From Eubacteriales bacterium SKADARSKE-1 (lineage in GTDB: Bacteria > Bacillota > Clostridia > Oscillospirales > Acutalibacteraceae), in NCBI GenBank assembly GCA_030920305.1, contig JARLUB010000002.1:1-64000 (forward strand): DNA of 64,000 nucleotides, given 5' to 3'. The position numbers and the translations under genes are program-made. A model generated the notes under the pieces. The model saw only the letters and a program-made list of their open reading frames with translations. It was not told where the DNA came from and ran no database searches. Shown here piece by piece: positions 24,307 through 33,204 of the stretch (position 1 is the stretch's first letter; every line of letters begins with the position of its first letter).

Positions 24307-25824
24307 ATGAGGAAACCATTAATTTTAATTATTTTAGATGGATATGGAATAGGCCCAAAACATGACAACGCTATTGCTGCTGCGAAAAAACCTAATCTTG
24401 ATAAACTTTTTAATAATAATCCAGTCACTCAAATTTTAGCTTCCGGCATGGCGGTAGGACTTCCTGATGGCCAAATGGGCAACAGTGAAGTTGGCCACAC
24501 AAATATTGGTGCGGGAAGAGTTGTTTATCAAGATCTTACTAGAATTAGCAAGGCCATCGAAGACAAAATTTTTTTTGAAAATAAAGAGCTTTTGGGGGCT
24601 ATTGAAAATGCAAAGAAAAAAAGAACAAAACTTCATTTAATAGGGCTTTTATCAGATGGAGGAGTACATAGCCATAATAGCCACTTGTATGCTTTGCTTA
24701 AACTTGCTAAGAAAAGTGAGCTTGAAAATGTATATGTGCACGCTTTTTTAGATGGTAGGGATACTTTGCCAACATCTGGGAAAGGTTTTATTTTAGATTG
24801 CGAAGAAAAGATGAGAGAAATTGGCGTAGGAAAAATCGCTACTGTTTCTGGTCGGTATTATGCTATGGATAGAGATAATCGATGGGACAGGGTTGAAAAG
24901 GTTTATTCCAATATGGTTTACGGTGAAGGTATATTTTGTGGTGACCCAAAAGAAGTTATAGAAAGATCATATGAAACTGGAATTACGGATGAATTTGTAG
25001 TTCCAACGGTTTGTGATAAAAGTGGTTTAATTTGCGAAAACGATTCCGTTATATTTTTTAATTTTCGCCCCGATAGAGCACGAGAGATTACTCGGGCATT
25101 TGTTGATGATAACTTTGACAAATTTAAAAGAGAAAAAGGGTTCTTTAAAACTTTTTTTGTATGCATGACTCAGTATGAGATCACCATGCCAAATTCATAT
25201 GTGGCCTTTTCACCGCAATCTTTAAAAAATACATTCTCTGAGTATATTTCAAAGTTAGGCATGACACAATTAAAAATAGCTGAAACGGAAAAATATGCTC
25301 ACGTTACGTTCTTTTTTAATGGTGGAATTGAAAAAGCATATCCTGGTGAAGATAGAGTCCTTATTCCATCACCTAAGGTTGCAACTTATGACTTAAAACC
25401 AGAAATGAGTGCTTTTAAGATAGCAAAAACAGCGGTAGAAAAAGTAAGGTCAGGAAAATACGATGTAGTGGTTATAAATTTTGCCAACTGTGATATGGTA
25501 GGGCATACCGGTGTATTTGAAGCTACAGTTAAGGCCGTTCAAGCAGTAGATACTTGCGTTGGCGAAGTTGTAAAGGCAGTATGCGATATGTCAGGCTATT
25601 TAATTGTTACGGCCGATCACGGTAATGCTGAAAAAATGCGAGATGAAACTGGCAAAGTTTTTACAGCGCACACCACCAACCCTGTGCCATTTTGTGTTGT
25701 GTGTTATCCATGCAAATTTAAAAAAAGTGGCAGGCTTTCTGATATTGCTCCTACTATGCTTGATATTTTAAATATAGAAAAACCCAAAGAAATGACAGGA
25801 AAAAGTTTAATTGAACATGATTAA
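24307..25824 (+). CDS. gpmI: 2,3-bisphosphoglycerate-independent phosphoglycerate mutase
   Basis: A 505-residue manganese enzyme converting 3- to 2-phosphoglycerate. Metal and phospho-enzyme motifs: ILDGYGIG, GNSEVGHTNIGAG with the nucleophile Ser, LLSDGGVHSH, HAFLDGRDT, RYYAMDRDNRW, FFNFRPDRAR, NCDMVGHTG, TADHGNAEKM. Third gene of the glycolytic run. The pH-sensitive Mn-dependent type is the one used by spore formers, where it lets 3-PGA accumulate in spores. Confidence 0.98.
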   Translation: MRKPLILIILDGYGIGPKHDNAIAAAKKPNLDKLFNNNPVTQILASGMAVGLPDGQMGNSEVGHTNIGAGRVVYQDLTRISKAIEDKIFFENKELLGAIENAKKKRTKLHLIGLLSDGGVHSHNSHLYALLKLAKKSELENVYVHAFLDGRDTLPTSGKGFILDCEEKMREIGVGKIATVSGRYYAMDRDNRWDRVEKVYSNMVYGEGIFCGDPKEVIERSYETGITDEFVVPTVCDKSGLICENDSVIFFNFRPDRAREITRAFVDDNFDKFKREKGFFKTFFVCMTQYEITMPNSYVAFSPQSLKNTFSEYISKLGMTQLKIAETEKYAHVTFFFNGGIEKAYPGEDRVLIPSPKVATYDLKPEMSAFKIAKTAVEKVRSGKYDVVVINFANCDMVGHTGVFEATVKAVQAVDTCVGEVVKAVCDMSGYLIVTADHGNAEKMRDETGKVFTAHTTNPVPFCVVCYPCKFKKSGRLSDIAPTMLDILNIEKPKEMTGKSLIEHD

Positions 25825-25898
25825 TTGTAAATTTAATATAGATATTAAAGAATTTTAGTAATGGGGCTGAAAAATTTTGTGTATAAGTGGAGAATAAA

Positions 25899-26351
25899 AT
25901 GGAAAAGATTAAAAGCTTTGCAGTTGACCATACAAGATTAAAAAAGGGCATGTATATATCCCGAGTAGATGATGATATAATTACCTATGACCTTAGAATG
26001 GTTAAACCAAACGTGCCCCCATTTCTTGAAAATGCAGGTCTTCATACTTTTGAGCACTTATTTGCAACATATGTTAGAAACACAAAATATTCAAAAAATA
26101 TTATATATGTAGGACCTATGGGCTGCAGAACTGGATTTTATTTTCTAGCTCGAAATCTACCTGATGAATTAGCCATTCAGTTGGTAAAAGAAGCTTTGAT
26201 TTATATAAGTGAGTTTAATGGACAAATTCCAGGACAAAGCGCCAAAGAGTGCGGAAATTATCTGGATCATGATTTAAAAAAAGCTAAAGAATATGCATTT
26301 GATATGCTAGAAGTTTTAGAAAATTGGACAAGCGCAAAACTTATATATTAG
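25899..26351 (+). CDS. luxS: S-ribosylhomocysteine lyase
   Basis: A 150-residue iron enzyme that splits S-ribosylhomocysteine into homocysteine and the autoinducer-2 precursor. Metal site HTFEHLFATYVRN (His 49 and 53), GPMGCRTGFYF with the catalytic Cys, and the AKECGNYLDHDL metal Cys. ATG 25899 follows GTGGAG; a GTG four codons earlier is less likely. It could belong to the activated methyl cycle only, or give AI-2 signalling. Confidence 0.97.
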   Translation: MEKIKSFAVDHTRLKKGMYISRVDDDIITYDLRMVKPNVPPFLENAGLHTFEHLFATYVRNTKYSKNIIYVGPMGCRTGFYFLARNLPDELAIQLVKEALIYISEFNGQIPGQSAKECGNYLDHDLKKAKEYAFDMLEVLENWTSAKLIY

Positions 26352-26416
26352 AAAATAAATATTTACACCATATATAGAGAATACTAAAAGTAAACTCTTT
26401 GTATGGATGTGGATAT

Positions 26417-27112
26417 ATGGAATTGTTAACGGTCTTTTTAACCTCATTAGGGTCTCTTATAGCTTTGTTTTTATTAACCGAATTAATGGGCAAGAAGCAA
26501 ATGGCTGAACTTAGTATGTTTGATTATATAATTGGAATTACAATTGGCTCTATTGCTGCAGAAATGGCTACATCACTTGAAGATGACTTTTTAAAACCAC
26601 TTCTTGCAATGGTTGTTTATGCACTTGCGGCAATATTAATTTCTTATGTTAGTTGTAAGTCTATAAAATTAAGAAAGATTTTTACAGGTGAGCCATTAAT
26701 TCTTTTTGAAAACAAAAAGCTATACAAAGATAATTTAAAAAAGGCTAAACTTGATTTGAGTGAATTTTTAACTCAGTGCAGAACTAATGGATATTTTGAT
26801 ATTAGTAACTTAGATACTGTAATTTTAGAATCAAATGGTAAACTTAGCTTCTTGCCAGTAAGCAGTCAAAGACCAGCGACCCCAACAGATCTAAACGTGG
26901 ATGTAACTCAAGAAAAAATGCCTACTAATGTTGTATTTGACGGTGTGCTTTTAAAAGATAACCTTAAATACACGGGCAATGATGAAATTTGGTTAAAAAA
27001 ACAACTTAAGGAACAGGGTGCTTCAAGAATGGAAGATGTTTTTTTGGCAATTTGCGATAATAACAATAAATTAACAGTATACTTAATAACAAATAAGAAA
27101 AACCATAATTAA
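26417..27112 (+). CDS. DUF421 (YetF-type) membrane protein
   Basis: A 231-residue protein, ATG 26417 after GGATGTGGA. Three N-terminal helices with LTELMGKKQMAELSMFDYIIGITIGSIAAEMA are followed by the DUF421 cytosolic domain: EPLILFENKKLYKDNLKKAKL, FLTQCRTNGYFDISNLDTVILESNGKLSF. Family members in Bacillus occur in the spore or vegetative membrane and their activity is poorly known. Followed by a hairpin at 27117. Confidence 0.88.
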   Translation: MELLTVFLTSLGSLIALFLLTELMGKKQMAELSMFDYIIGITIGSIAAEMATSLEDDFLKPLLAMVVYALAAILISYVSCKSIKLRKIFTGEPLILFENKKLYKDNLKKAKLDLSEFLTQCRTNGYFDISNLDTVILESNGKLSFLPVSSQRPATPTDLNVDVTQEKMPTNVVFDGVLLKDNLKYTGNDEIWLKKQLKEQGASRMEDVFLAICDNNNKLTVYLITNKKNHN

Positions 27113-27116
27113 AAAG

Positions 27117-27145
27117 TCGTGGGAAAGAAAAAATCTTTCCCACGA
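27117..27145 (+). terminator. hairpin after the DUF421 gene
   Basis: TCGTGGGAAAGA pairs with TCTTTCCCACGA around AAAAA. The T-run is poor. Confidence 0.6.
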
Positions 27146-27324
27146 AATCTATATTAAGCGGTTTTGGCTGACAGCTTCCGCATTAACTATATTATGGTAC
27201 ATAAAATTTTTTGTGATATGGGAAAAGAACACATTTAGTAGTGTACAAGAGTTTAAAATGGGCTTAAAGTCTAGGCTTTTCAAACTATATTAAAATAAAT
27301 TTGCTGCTAAGTTTATAGATAAAA

Positions 27325-27352
27325 TTGAAAAATTGTTTTTTTGTGTTAAAAT
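27325..27352 (+). promoter_or_regulatory. promoter of the acpS operon
   Basis: TTGAAA (27325-27330), 16 bases, extended -10 TGTTAAAAT ending at 27352. Confidence 0.5.
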
Positions 27353-27405
27353 GAGGAAAAGAGAAAAATAGTTAAGAAGCTCATAAGGCGGAAAGGACGG
27401 TAGTT

Positions 27406-27780
27406 TTGATTTCAGTAGGGACGGATTTAATTGAAATAAAACGCATAGAAAAATCAATAAAAAGAGCTGGATTTTTAAAACGAATCTTAGGTAATGCCGA
27501 ATATTTAGAGCTGAAAAATCGTAATTTTCCTATTCAAAGTGTTGCAGCCAATTTTTGTGCCAAAGAGGCATTTTTAAAGTCGGTTGGGAAAGGTCTTGGC
27601 GAAGTTGATTTAAGAAGTATAGAAGTTTTAAGAGAAAAGTCTGGCAAGCCTTACTTTAAATTAACAAATATAAATTGGTTAGATAAGAGTATTAACTTTT
27701 CAGTTAGCATAACTCATACGAAGGAATATGCTTTAGCCTTTGTAGTTGCTGAGCATGGTAATAAAAATGAAGAAGATTGA
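27406..27780 (+). CDS. acpS: holo-[acyl-carrier-protein] synthase
   Basis: A 124-residue enzyme that moves 4'-phosphopantetheine from CoA to acyl carrier protein. SVGTDLIEIKRIEKSI carries the Mg-binding Asp, and AANFCAKEAFLKSVGKG the second conserved block. TTG start (27406), GGAAAGGA before it. It overlaps nnrD by 14 bases, a pairing common in Firmicutes. Confidence 0.95.
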   Translation: MISVGTDLIEIKRIEKSIKRAGFLKRILGNAEYLELKNRNFPIQSVAANFCAKEAFLKSVGKGLGEVDLRSIEVLREKSGKPYFKLTNINWLDKSINFSVSITHTKEYALAFVVAEHGNKNEED

Positions 27781-28633
27781 TTTTGAACAAGTAAAAAAGA
27801 ACTTTCCAAAAAGAGAAAAAACTGCGCATAAAGGAACTTTTGGCACCCTTGCTTGTGTTTGCGGAAGTCGAGGTTTTGCGGGAGCTGCTGTTATGTCAGC
27901 TGAAGCTGCTATAAAAAGCGGAGTTGGCCTTGTAAACGTTTTGCTGCCAGAATCTATTTATAATGTTACGGCTTCATTTTTAAAAGAGCCTATATTTACG
28001 CTGCTAAAAGAAACTAAAGATGGTACGTTATCAGTTGAATGCCGAAAGGAACTTTTTTTAGCTCTTGAAAAATCAACAGTTTGTCTTATTGGCTGTGGAT
28101 TAGGAAACAATGAGGATACAAGGACTTTAGTTTTTGATATTATAAAAAATTATGACAGACCAATTGTAATTGATGCAGATGGCATAAATGCTGTTTCAAC
28201 GAATATAAATATATTACGGGCAGCAAAAGGACCTGTAATTTTAACTCCGCATCCTGGAGAAATGGCAAGGTTATTGAAAAAAGATGTAACCTTTGTAACT
28301 GAAAATAGAGAATCTTGCGCTAAAAAATTTGCAATAGAAAATGATGTAATAATTGTTTTAAAAGGTTACGGAACAATAATTGCTGATAAAAGTGGAGACA
28401 CATTTATAAATTTTACTGGAAATCCTGGAATGGCATCAGCTGGAATGGGTGATGTTTTAGCTGGGATGATAGCATCTTTTTTAGCACAGGGTATGTCACC
28501 TTTGAATGCGGCTATTAGCGGGGTATATTTGCATGGCGCATCTGGAGATATTTGTGCTGAAAAGTTTTCACAAATCAGTATGAGTGCGACAGATGTTATA
28601 AATGAACTGCCTTCATTATTTTTAAAGTTTTAA
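27767..28633 (+). CDS. nnrD: ADP-dependent (S)-NAD(P)H-hydrate dehydratase
   Basis: A 288-residue repair enzyme of the ribokinase-like YjeF C-terminal family; it dehydrates damaged NAD(P)H hydrates using ADP (or ATP). Motifs: HKGTFGTLACVCGSRGFAGAAVMSAEAA, PIVIDADGINAV, ILTPHPGEMARLL, VLKGYGTIIAD, GNPGMASAGMGDVLAGMIA. There is no epimerase (NnrE) domain fused, which in many bacteria it is. ATG 27767 lies inside acpS. Confidence 0.94.
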   Translation: MKKIDFEQVKKNFPKREKTAHKGTFGTLACVCGSRGFAGAAVMSAEAAIKSGVGLVNVLLPESIYNVTASFLKEPIFTLLKETKDGTLSVECRKELFLALEKSTVCLIGCGLGNNEDTRTLVFDIIKNYDRPIVIDADGINAVSTNINILRAAKGPVILTPHPGEMARLLKKDVTFVTENRESCAKKFAIENDVIIVLKGYGTIIADKSGDTFINFTGNPGMASAGMGDVLAGMIASFLAQGMSPLNAAISGVYLHGASGDICAEKFSQISMSATDVINELPSLFLKF

Positions 28634-28648
28634 TTTTGAGGTGATAGG

Positions 28649-29176
28649 GTGAAACTAAAAAGGATTTTTATCGGCATGCTTTTGCCGGTATTTTTTTTAT
28701 CATCTTGTAGTGAAACGACTATGTACGTTAAAACTGACCCGGTTTTAGTTTTTTCTTGTAAAGCATATACTGCAATTAATGGATATATTATTGAATATCT
28801 TTTATCAAGAAACGAAAATAAGGAGACACAAATAAAAATATTAGTACCTGAACAAGTGAAGGGGCTTTGCTTTACTAAGTTGCAAGATGAGATGTTAGTG
28901 GATTATAACGGCCTTTCTATTAAAAAAGATACTTTGTTTATGCCGATTGACTCTTTTGTGTTGGCAGTAATAAATATTTTTGAGTATCTAGATAAGGGTG
29001 CAGAATTAAAACATATTTCGTCTGAAAATGGTGTTTCGACATATTTTTGTTCAGTCGGAAACTTTGAATTTGATGTGTATAATTCTAGTGGTTTTATAAG
29101 AGAAATAAGGGATTTAAAAAACAGTTTGGTAGTTACTATGTCAGAACATAGCGAGAATTTTATGGAGAAAAATTAG
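28649..29176 (+). CDS. lipoprotein of unknown function
   Basis: A 175-residue protein with GTG start. Residues 1-20 are a lipoprotein signal with lipobox LSSC (Cys 20). The rest is mixed alpha/beta with ILVPEQVKGLCFTKLQDEMLVDYNGLSI and an FEFDVYNSSGFIREI segment, a fold resembling small outer-leaflet LolA/LppX-like lipoproteins of Firmicutes, but this is only an impression. It lies 15 bases after nnrD, in the same run as acpS. Confidence 0.7.
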   Translation: MKLKRIFIGMLLPVFFLSSCSETTMYVKTDPVLVFSCKAYTAINGYIIEYLLSRNENKETQIKILVPEQVKGLCFTKLQDEMLVDYNGLSIKKDTLFMPIDSFVLAVINIFEYLDKGAELKHISSENGVSTYFCSVGNFEFDVYNSSGFIREIRDLKNSLVVTMSEHSENFMEKN

Positions 29177-29285
29177 GTTATATAAGATACTAAAAAATAA
29201 AGTTAAAACTCTAATATATACTGATTATCTATTTTTGTCTAATTTTTAACTAGCGATTATTAATTTAAGAGAGGTGTAGTTTAAT

Positions 29286-30083
29286 TTGATAATAGTTTTA
29301 AAGAAAAAACAAATTATAGTATCAACAATTTGTACGGTAGCCGTAATCGCGATTTTTGTTATGTACAGCATTTTTGCTCCTCAAATGGTAACAACCTCAG
29401 CTTCAGCAAATACAAATTGGGGATTAAGTTTTACAGAAAAAGGGCAATCACCAAAAGGTAATGCAACAAGTGAATTTTTAAAGCAATGCAATTCTTATTA
29501 TATTGGTGATACCAACGAAAAAAAGATTTATTTAACTTTTGATGCAGGTTTTGAAAATGGATATACTCCCAATATTTTAGATGTCCTAAAAAAGCATAAA
29601 ATTAAGGCCACATTTTTTTTGGTTGGCAATTACATAAAAACAAGCCCAGAGTTGGTGAAGAGAATGGTAGAAGAAGGCCATTCGGTTGGAAATCATACAT
29701 TTAATCATCCTGATATGTCAAAAATAGCAGATATGGAATCGTTTAAAAAAGAAATGTGTTCACTTGAAGACCTTTATAAAAAAACTACAGGTAAAGATTT
29801 AGAAAAGTTATATCGTCCGCCACAAGGTAAATATAGTGAGGAAAATTTAAAGATGGCAAATGAGTTGGGTTACAAAACCTTTTTCTGGAGTTTAGCTTAT
29901 GTTGATTGGTTTACAGACAAACAGCCAACAAGAGAATATGCCTTTGAAAAGTTAGAACGAATTCATTCAGGTGCAATTGTACTTTTGCACAGTACGTCAA
30001 AAACAAACTCTGAGATACTTGATGATTTGCTGAAAAAGTGGGAAGGTGAGGGTTATTTGTTTGGAGATTTAAGTGCATTATAA
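29286..30083 (+). CDS. polysaccharide deacetylase, PdaA-like (spore cortex)
   Basis: A 265-residue protein anchored by one N-terminal helix (about 7-28). The NodB domain has TFDAGFENGYT (catalytic Asp and metal Asp), HSVGNHTFNHPDMS (metal His pair), RPPQGKYS, and an end with GAIVLLHS. The DAG instead of DDG and the gap to the HTFNHP motif fit PdaA, which removes the acetyl group from muramic acid so that cortex delta-lactam can form, needed for germination. TTG start behind AGAGGTG. Confidence 0.88.
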   Translation: MIIVLKKKQIIVSTICTVAVIAIFVMYSIFAPQMVTTSASANTNWGLSFTEKGQSPKGNATSEFLKQCNSYYIGDTNEKKIYLTFDAGFENGYTPNILDVLKKHKIKATFFLVGNYIKTSPELVKRMVEEGHSVGNHTFNHPDMSKIADMESFKKEMCSLEDLYKKTTGKDLEKLYRPPQGKYSEENLKMANELGYKTFFWSLAYVDWFTDKQPTREYAFEKLERIHSGAIVLLHSTSKTNSEILDDLLKKWEGEGYLFGDLSAL

Positions 30084-30122
30084 AAAATCTGCAAAAAAAC
30101 AATATTTTTTCAGAAAATAATA

Positions 30123-30151
30123 TTGACTAATTACAAAACAAGGTGTATAAT
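30123..30151 (+). promoter_or_regulatory. strong promoter of the leader-peptide/small Cys protein unit
   Basis: TTGACT (30123-30128), 17 bases, TATAAT (30146-30151). Confidence 0.75.
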
Positions 30152-30183
30152 TTGTTTTACAATTTGAAAAAGGAGTTAGGCGG

Positions 30184-30210
30184 ATGGAACAAATAAACAA
30201 TCATTTTTAA
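30184..30210 (+). CDS. short leader peptide MEQINNHF
   Basis: An eight-codon frame with its own GGAG eight bases before ATG, between a strong promoter and the GTG gene at 30274. In the same leader ACTTCC (30244-30249) can pair with the downstream RBS GGAGGT (30261-30266). A leader peptide plus a sequestered RBS is the layout of translational attenuation. No experimental support; the short frame may be chance. Confidence 0.4.
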   Translation: MEQINNHF

Positions 30211-30273
30211 TTTATTAACAGATATTTTCATATCCAGGACCTGACTTCCTGCAGTGCGAAGGAGGTTGTTTAC

Positions 30274-30504
30274 GTGTCAATATATAATGATGAGTTTAAA
30301 AAGATTAATCTAGGTTTTGATGAAATTGAAAATGTTTCTAGTGGTGTTGCAAGTGTTAATTTAAGCGATGCGTGTCACAAAGAAAGTGGTGTTTTTTCAC
30401 TTATTGAAAATAAGGCTAATAAATGGAAGCAATCAGGGTGTCCTAAAACTTGTGAGTTTTGTTGGAATTTAAAATATGATAACGGCTTTTTTTGTGATGC
30501 ATAA
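30274..30504 (+). CDS. small Cys-rich protein, unknown function
   Basis: A 76-residue cytoplasmic protein, GTG start behind AAGGAGG. The C-terminus holds SGCPKTCEFCWNLKYDNGFFCDA (quoted from two adjoining parts), a CxxxCxxC cluster plus a further Cys, suited to bind zinc or an iron-sulphur cluster. The N-terminal 50 residues are polar without known domain. It is expressed from a strong promoter with a leader peptide, and ends in a terminator, so it forms its own unit. Confidence 0.62.
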   Translation: MSIYNDEFKKINLGFDEIENVSSGVASVNLSDACHKESGVFSLIENKANKWKQSGCPKTCEFCWNLKYDNGFFCDA

Positions 30505-30524
30505 AAAGTAGGTTATTTGAGCAT

Positions 30525-30566
30525 AAAAATTGACATCATTTTTTTAAAATGATGTCAGTTTTTATG
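30525..30566 (+). terminator. terminator of the small Cys protein gene
   Basis: AATTGACATCATTTT pairs with AAAATGATGTCAGTTT around a T-rich loop and is followed by T. Confidence 0.8.
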
Positions 30567-30674
30567 ATATAATTAAAAAGGTAAAAAACCATTATAATGA
30601 TAACTTGCACACCATGAAAAAAAAATTTATACTTATTATAAACAGAGCTATAACAATTTCAAAGGAGTTTTAAT

Positions 30675-31367
30675 ATGGAATATTCATCTGAAATTGAAAA
30701 AATGTGTGTTGTAAAAAAAGGGCCTAATCATGGCCCGGCACCAATACCTGAGGAAGGCAAGTGGGTAAAATCTTATGAAATAAAAGATATATCAGGACTA
30801 TCTCACGGAGTAGGATGGTGTGCACCGCAACAGGGGGCATGCAAGCTTACACTAAATGTAAAAAACGGAATAGTTGAAGAGGCACTTGTTGAAACTGTTG
30901 GTTGTTCTGGAATGACCCATTCTGCAGCTATGGCTGCCGAAATTTTGCCAAAGAAGACTCTTTTAGAGTGCTTGAATACTGACCTTGTGTGCGACGCAAT
31001 TAACACGGCGATGAGAGAAATATTTAAACAGTTGGCATATGGACGAAGCCAAACAGCTTTCTCTGAAGGTGGGCTGCCAATCGGCGCAGGGCTTGAAGAC
31101 TTAGGCAAGGGCCTTCGTTCGCAAACTGGAACTATGTATAGCACTAGTGCTAAAGGCGTTAGATACCTGGAAATGGCTGAGGGTTATGTTTTGTCTCTTG
31201 CTCTTGATGGAAATGATGAAGTTATAGGGTATGAATTTGTAAACCTTGGTAAAATGTTAAAAGATATTCGTCAGGGGGTAAACCCAGATAAGGCCTACAA
31301 AGACAATATTGGAACATATGGTCGCTATGATGACGCAGTTAAATACATTGATCCAAGGGAAGAATAA
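30675..31367 (+). CDS. NifU-like iron-sulphur assembly scaffold homologue
   Basis: A 230-residue protein of the IscU/NifU-like type that in clostridia precedes the GGGtGRT gene. GWCAPQQGACKLTLNVKNGIVEEALVETVGCSGMTHSAAMAAEIL carries the Cys positions (GWCAPQ, VGCSGM), but the third Cys of classical IscU is not at its usual place. It may hold a metal cluster. Spacing to the next gene is 13 bases, so the two are one operon. Confidence 0.78.
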   Translation: MEYSSEIEKMCVVKKGPNHGPAPIPEEGKWVKSYEIKDISGLSHGVGWCAPQQGACKLTLNVKNGIVEEALVETVGCSGMTHSAAMAAEILPKKTLLECLNTDLVCDAINTAMREIFKQLAYGRSQTAFSEGGLPIGAGLEDLGKGLRSQTGTMYSTSAKGVRYLEMAEGYVLSLALDGNDEVIGYEFVNLGKMLKDIRQGVNPDKAYKDNIGTYGRYDDAVKYIDPREE

Positions 31368-31380
31368 TAGGAGGCAAGTT

Positions 31381-32388
31381 ATGAACGATGTCATTTTTGA
31401 AAGCAAAGAAAGAAGAATAGCAAAAATTGAAAAATGCTTATCTGAGCATAATATTTTATCTCTTGAAAATGCGAAAAAGATTTGTCTGGACTGTGGGATT
31501 AACCCTTTTGAAATAGTAAAAAGTGTTCAGCCAATAGCGTTTGAAGATGCCTTTTGGGCATACACTTTGGGTTGCGCTATTGCTATAAAGACCGGTGTTA
31601 AAGAAGCTTCGAAAGTAGCCAAGGTTATTGGTATAGGGCTAGAAGCTTTTTGTATCCCGGGTTCGGTTGCAGAACAAAGAAAAGTTGGGCTTGGGCACGG
31701 TAATTTAGCGGCTATGCTATTACATGACGAGACTAAATGTTTTGCTTTTGTAGCAGGTCATGAGTCCTTTGCTGCTGCGGAAGGTGCTATTGGGATTGTA
31801 AAAACTGCTAATAAAGTTAGAAAAGAACCACTTAAAGTAATTTTAAATGGTTTAGGAAAAGATGCGGCATATATTATTTCGCGAGTAAATGGGTTTACAT
31901 ATGTGAAAACAGATTATGATTTTTACACAGGAAAACTTAAAATAATAGAAGAGAAGACTTTTGGGCAAGGCGAAAGGGCTCAAATTAGATGTTATGGATC
32001 AAATGACGTACATGAAGGTGTTGCAATTATGCAACAAGAAGGTGTTGATGTTTCTATTACCGGCAATTCTACTAATCCTACTAGGTTTCAACATTTAGTT
32101 GCAGGAATTTATAAAAAATGGGCAGTTGACAACAACAAAAAATATTTTTCAGTGGCATCGGGCGGAGGAACGGGCAGAACTTTGCACCCTGATAATATGG
32201 CAGCAGGACCTGCATCATATGGACTAACTGATTCAATGGGGCGCATGCACGGCGATGCTCAATTTGCAGGGTCCTCTTCAGTGCCGGCACACGTTGAAAT
32301 GATGGGCTTTATTGGCATGGGGAATAATCCGATGGTTGGAGCAACGGTTGCCTGTGCTGTGGCTGTAACTAATGCTACTAAAAACTAG
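31381..32388 (+). CDS. GGGtGRT protein
   Basis: A 335-residue conserved protein named after its SGGGTGRTLHPDNMAAGP motif. ATG 31381 follows AGGAGG. Other conserved stretches are GVGLGHGNLAAMLLHDETKCFAFVAGHESFAA (two adjoining parts) and GMGNNPMVGATVACAVAV. It is restricted mainly to anaerobes and always near the NifU-like gene. Its function is not known to me; the pairing suggests metal-cluster or cofactor handling. Confidence 0.88.
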   Translation: MNDVIFESKERRIAKIEKCLSEHNILSLENAKKICLDCGINPFEIVKSVQPIAFEDAFWAYTLGCAIAIKTGVKEASKVAKVIGIGLEAFCIPGSVAEQRKVGLGHGNLAAMLLHDETKCFAFVAGHESFAAAEGAIGIVKTANKVRKEPLKVILNGLGKDAAYIISRVNGFTYVKTDYDFYTGKLKIIEEKTFGQGERAQIRCYGSNDVHEGVAIMQQEGVDVSITGNSTNPTRFQHLVAGIYKKWAVDNNKKYFSVASGGGTGRTLHPDNMAAGPASYGLTDSMGRMHGDAQFAGSSSVPAHVEMMGFIGMGNNPMVGATVACAVAVTNATKN

Positions 32389-32421
32389 TCGTTAATAACT
32401 TAACTATCAGGGGGTAAATTT

Positions 32422-33204
32422 TTGAAAAGATTATCTATTAACAACAATATAAAAAATAAAATACCAGCCCTGATAGTTTTTATGGTTATATTTTTATTAT
32501 GGCAGATGGCGTCTTCGTTTGAGTTTATTCCTAAATTTATGTTGCCTTCACCAATTTCTGTTTTATATGTTTTTACTTCAGATTATAATTTGCTGATAAC
32601 AAATCTAACTACTACACTTTTTGAAGCTATAGCTGGGCTTCTTGTAGGCATATTTTTAGGCTTTTTAATAGCCTTTTTAATGGACAAGTTTAAAATTATA
32701 TATAAAGCTTTTTATCCAATATTAATAATAAGCCAAACTGTTCCTACAATTGCAATAGCGCCAATTTTAGTGTTGTTTTTAGGATATGGATTGTTTCCTA
32801 AAATAACACTTGTTGCACTTTGCTGCTTTTTCCCTATTGCTATTAGTTTTTTATCTGGATTTGAGTCTCCGTCAATTGATTACATGAATCTATTGAAAAC
32901 AATGGGCGCCAACAAAAATCAAATTTTTATATATATAAAGTTGCCGTTTTCTTTAAAGTTTTTTTGTTCTGGCCTAAAAATATCAGTTTCATATGCGTTT
33001 GTTGCTGCTGTGGTTTCTGAATGGTTAGGCGGAATTTCAGGTTTAGGTGTGTATATGATACGAGCTAAAAAGTCATATGCTTTTGATAAAATGTTTGCGG
33101 TGCTTTTACTAATTTGTATTGTTAGTTTTATATTTATAAAGATTGCTGAACTATTTGAAAAATGTGTTATACCGTGGGAGAGGAAAAGGCAGGATGATGA
33201 ATAA
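32422..33204 (+). CDS. ABC transporter permease, ThiX-type
   Basis: A 260-residue permease of the SsuC/TauC family with about six helices and the EAA loop around LLKTMGANKNQIFIYIKLP. TTG start behind AGGGGG. With the next two genes it forms a complete importer whose binding protein resembles ThiY, so the substrate is probably a thiamine pyrimidine precursor. No TPP riboswitch precedes it: only 33 bases separate it from the GGGtGRT gene. Confidence 0.87.
   Translation: MKRLSINNNIKNKIPALIVFMVIFLLWQMASSFEFIPKFMLPSPISVLYVFTSDYNLLITNLTTTLFEAIAGLLVGIFLGFLIAFLMDKFKIIYKAFYPILIISQTVPTIAIAPILVLFLGYGLFPKITLVALCCFFPIAISFLSGFESPSIDYMNLLKTMGANKNQIFIYIKLPFSLKFFCSGLKISVSYAFVAAVVSEWLGGISGLGVYMIRAKKSYAFDKMFAVLLLICIVSFIFIKIAELFEKCVIPWERKRQDDE

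Noticed and set aside
30274-30504. Radical SAM enzyme because of CxxxCxxC
   Set aside because: The protein has 76 residues, the motif is at the C-terminus and no barrel follows.
32389-32421. TPP riboswitch before the ThiXYZ-type transporter
   Set aside because: Only 33 bases are present and they hold just an RBS.
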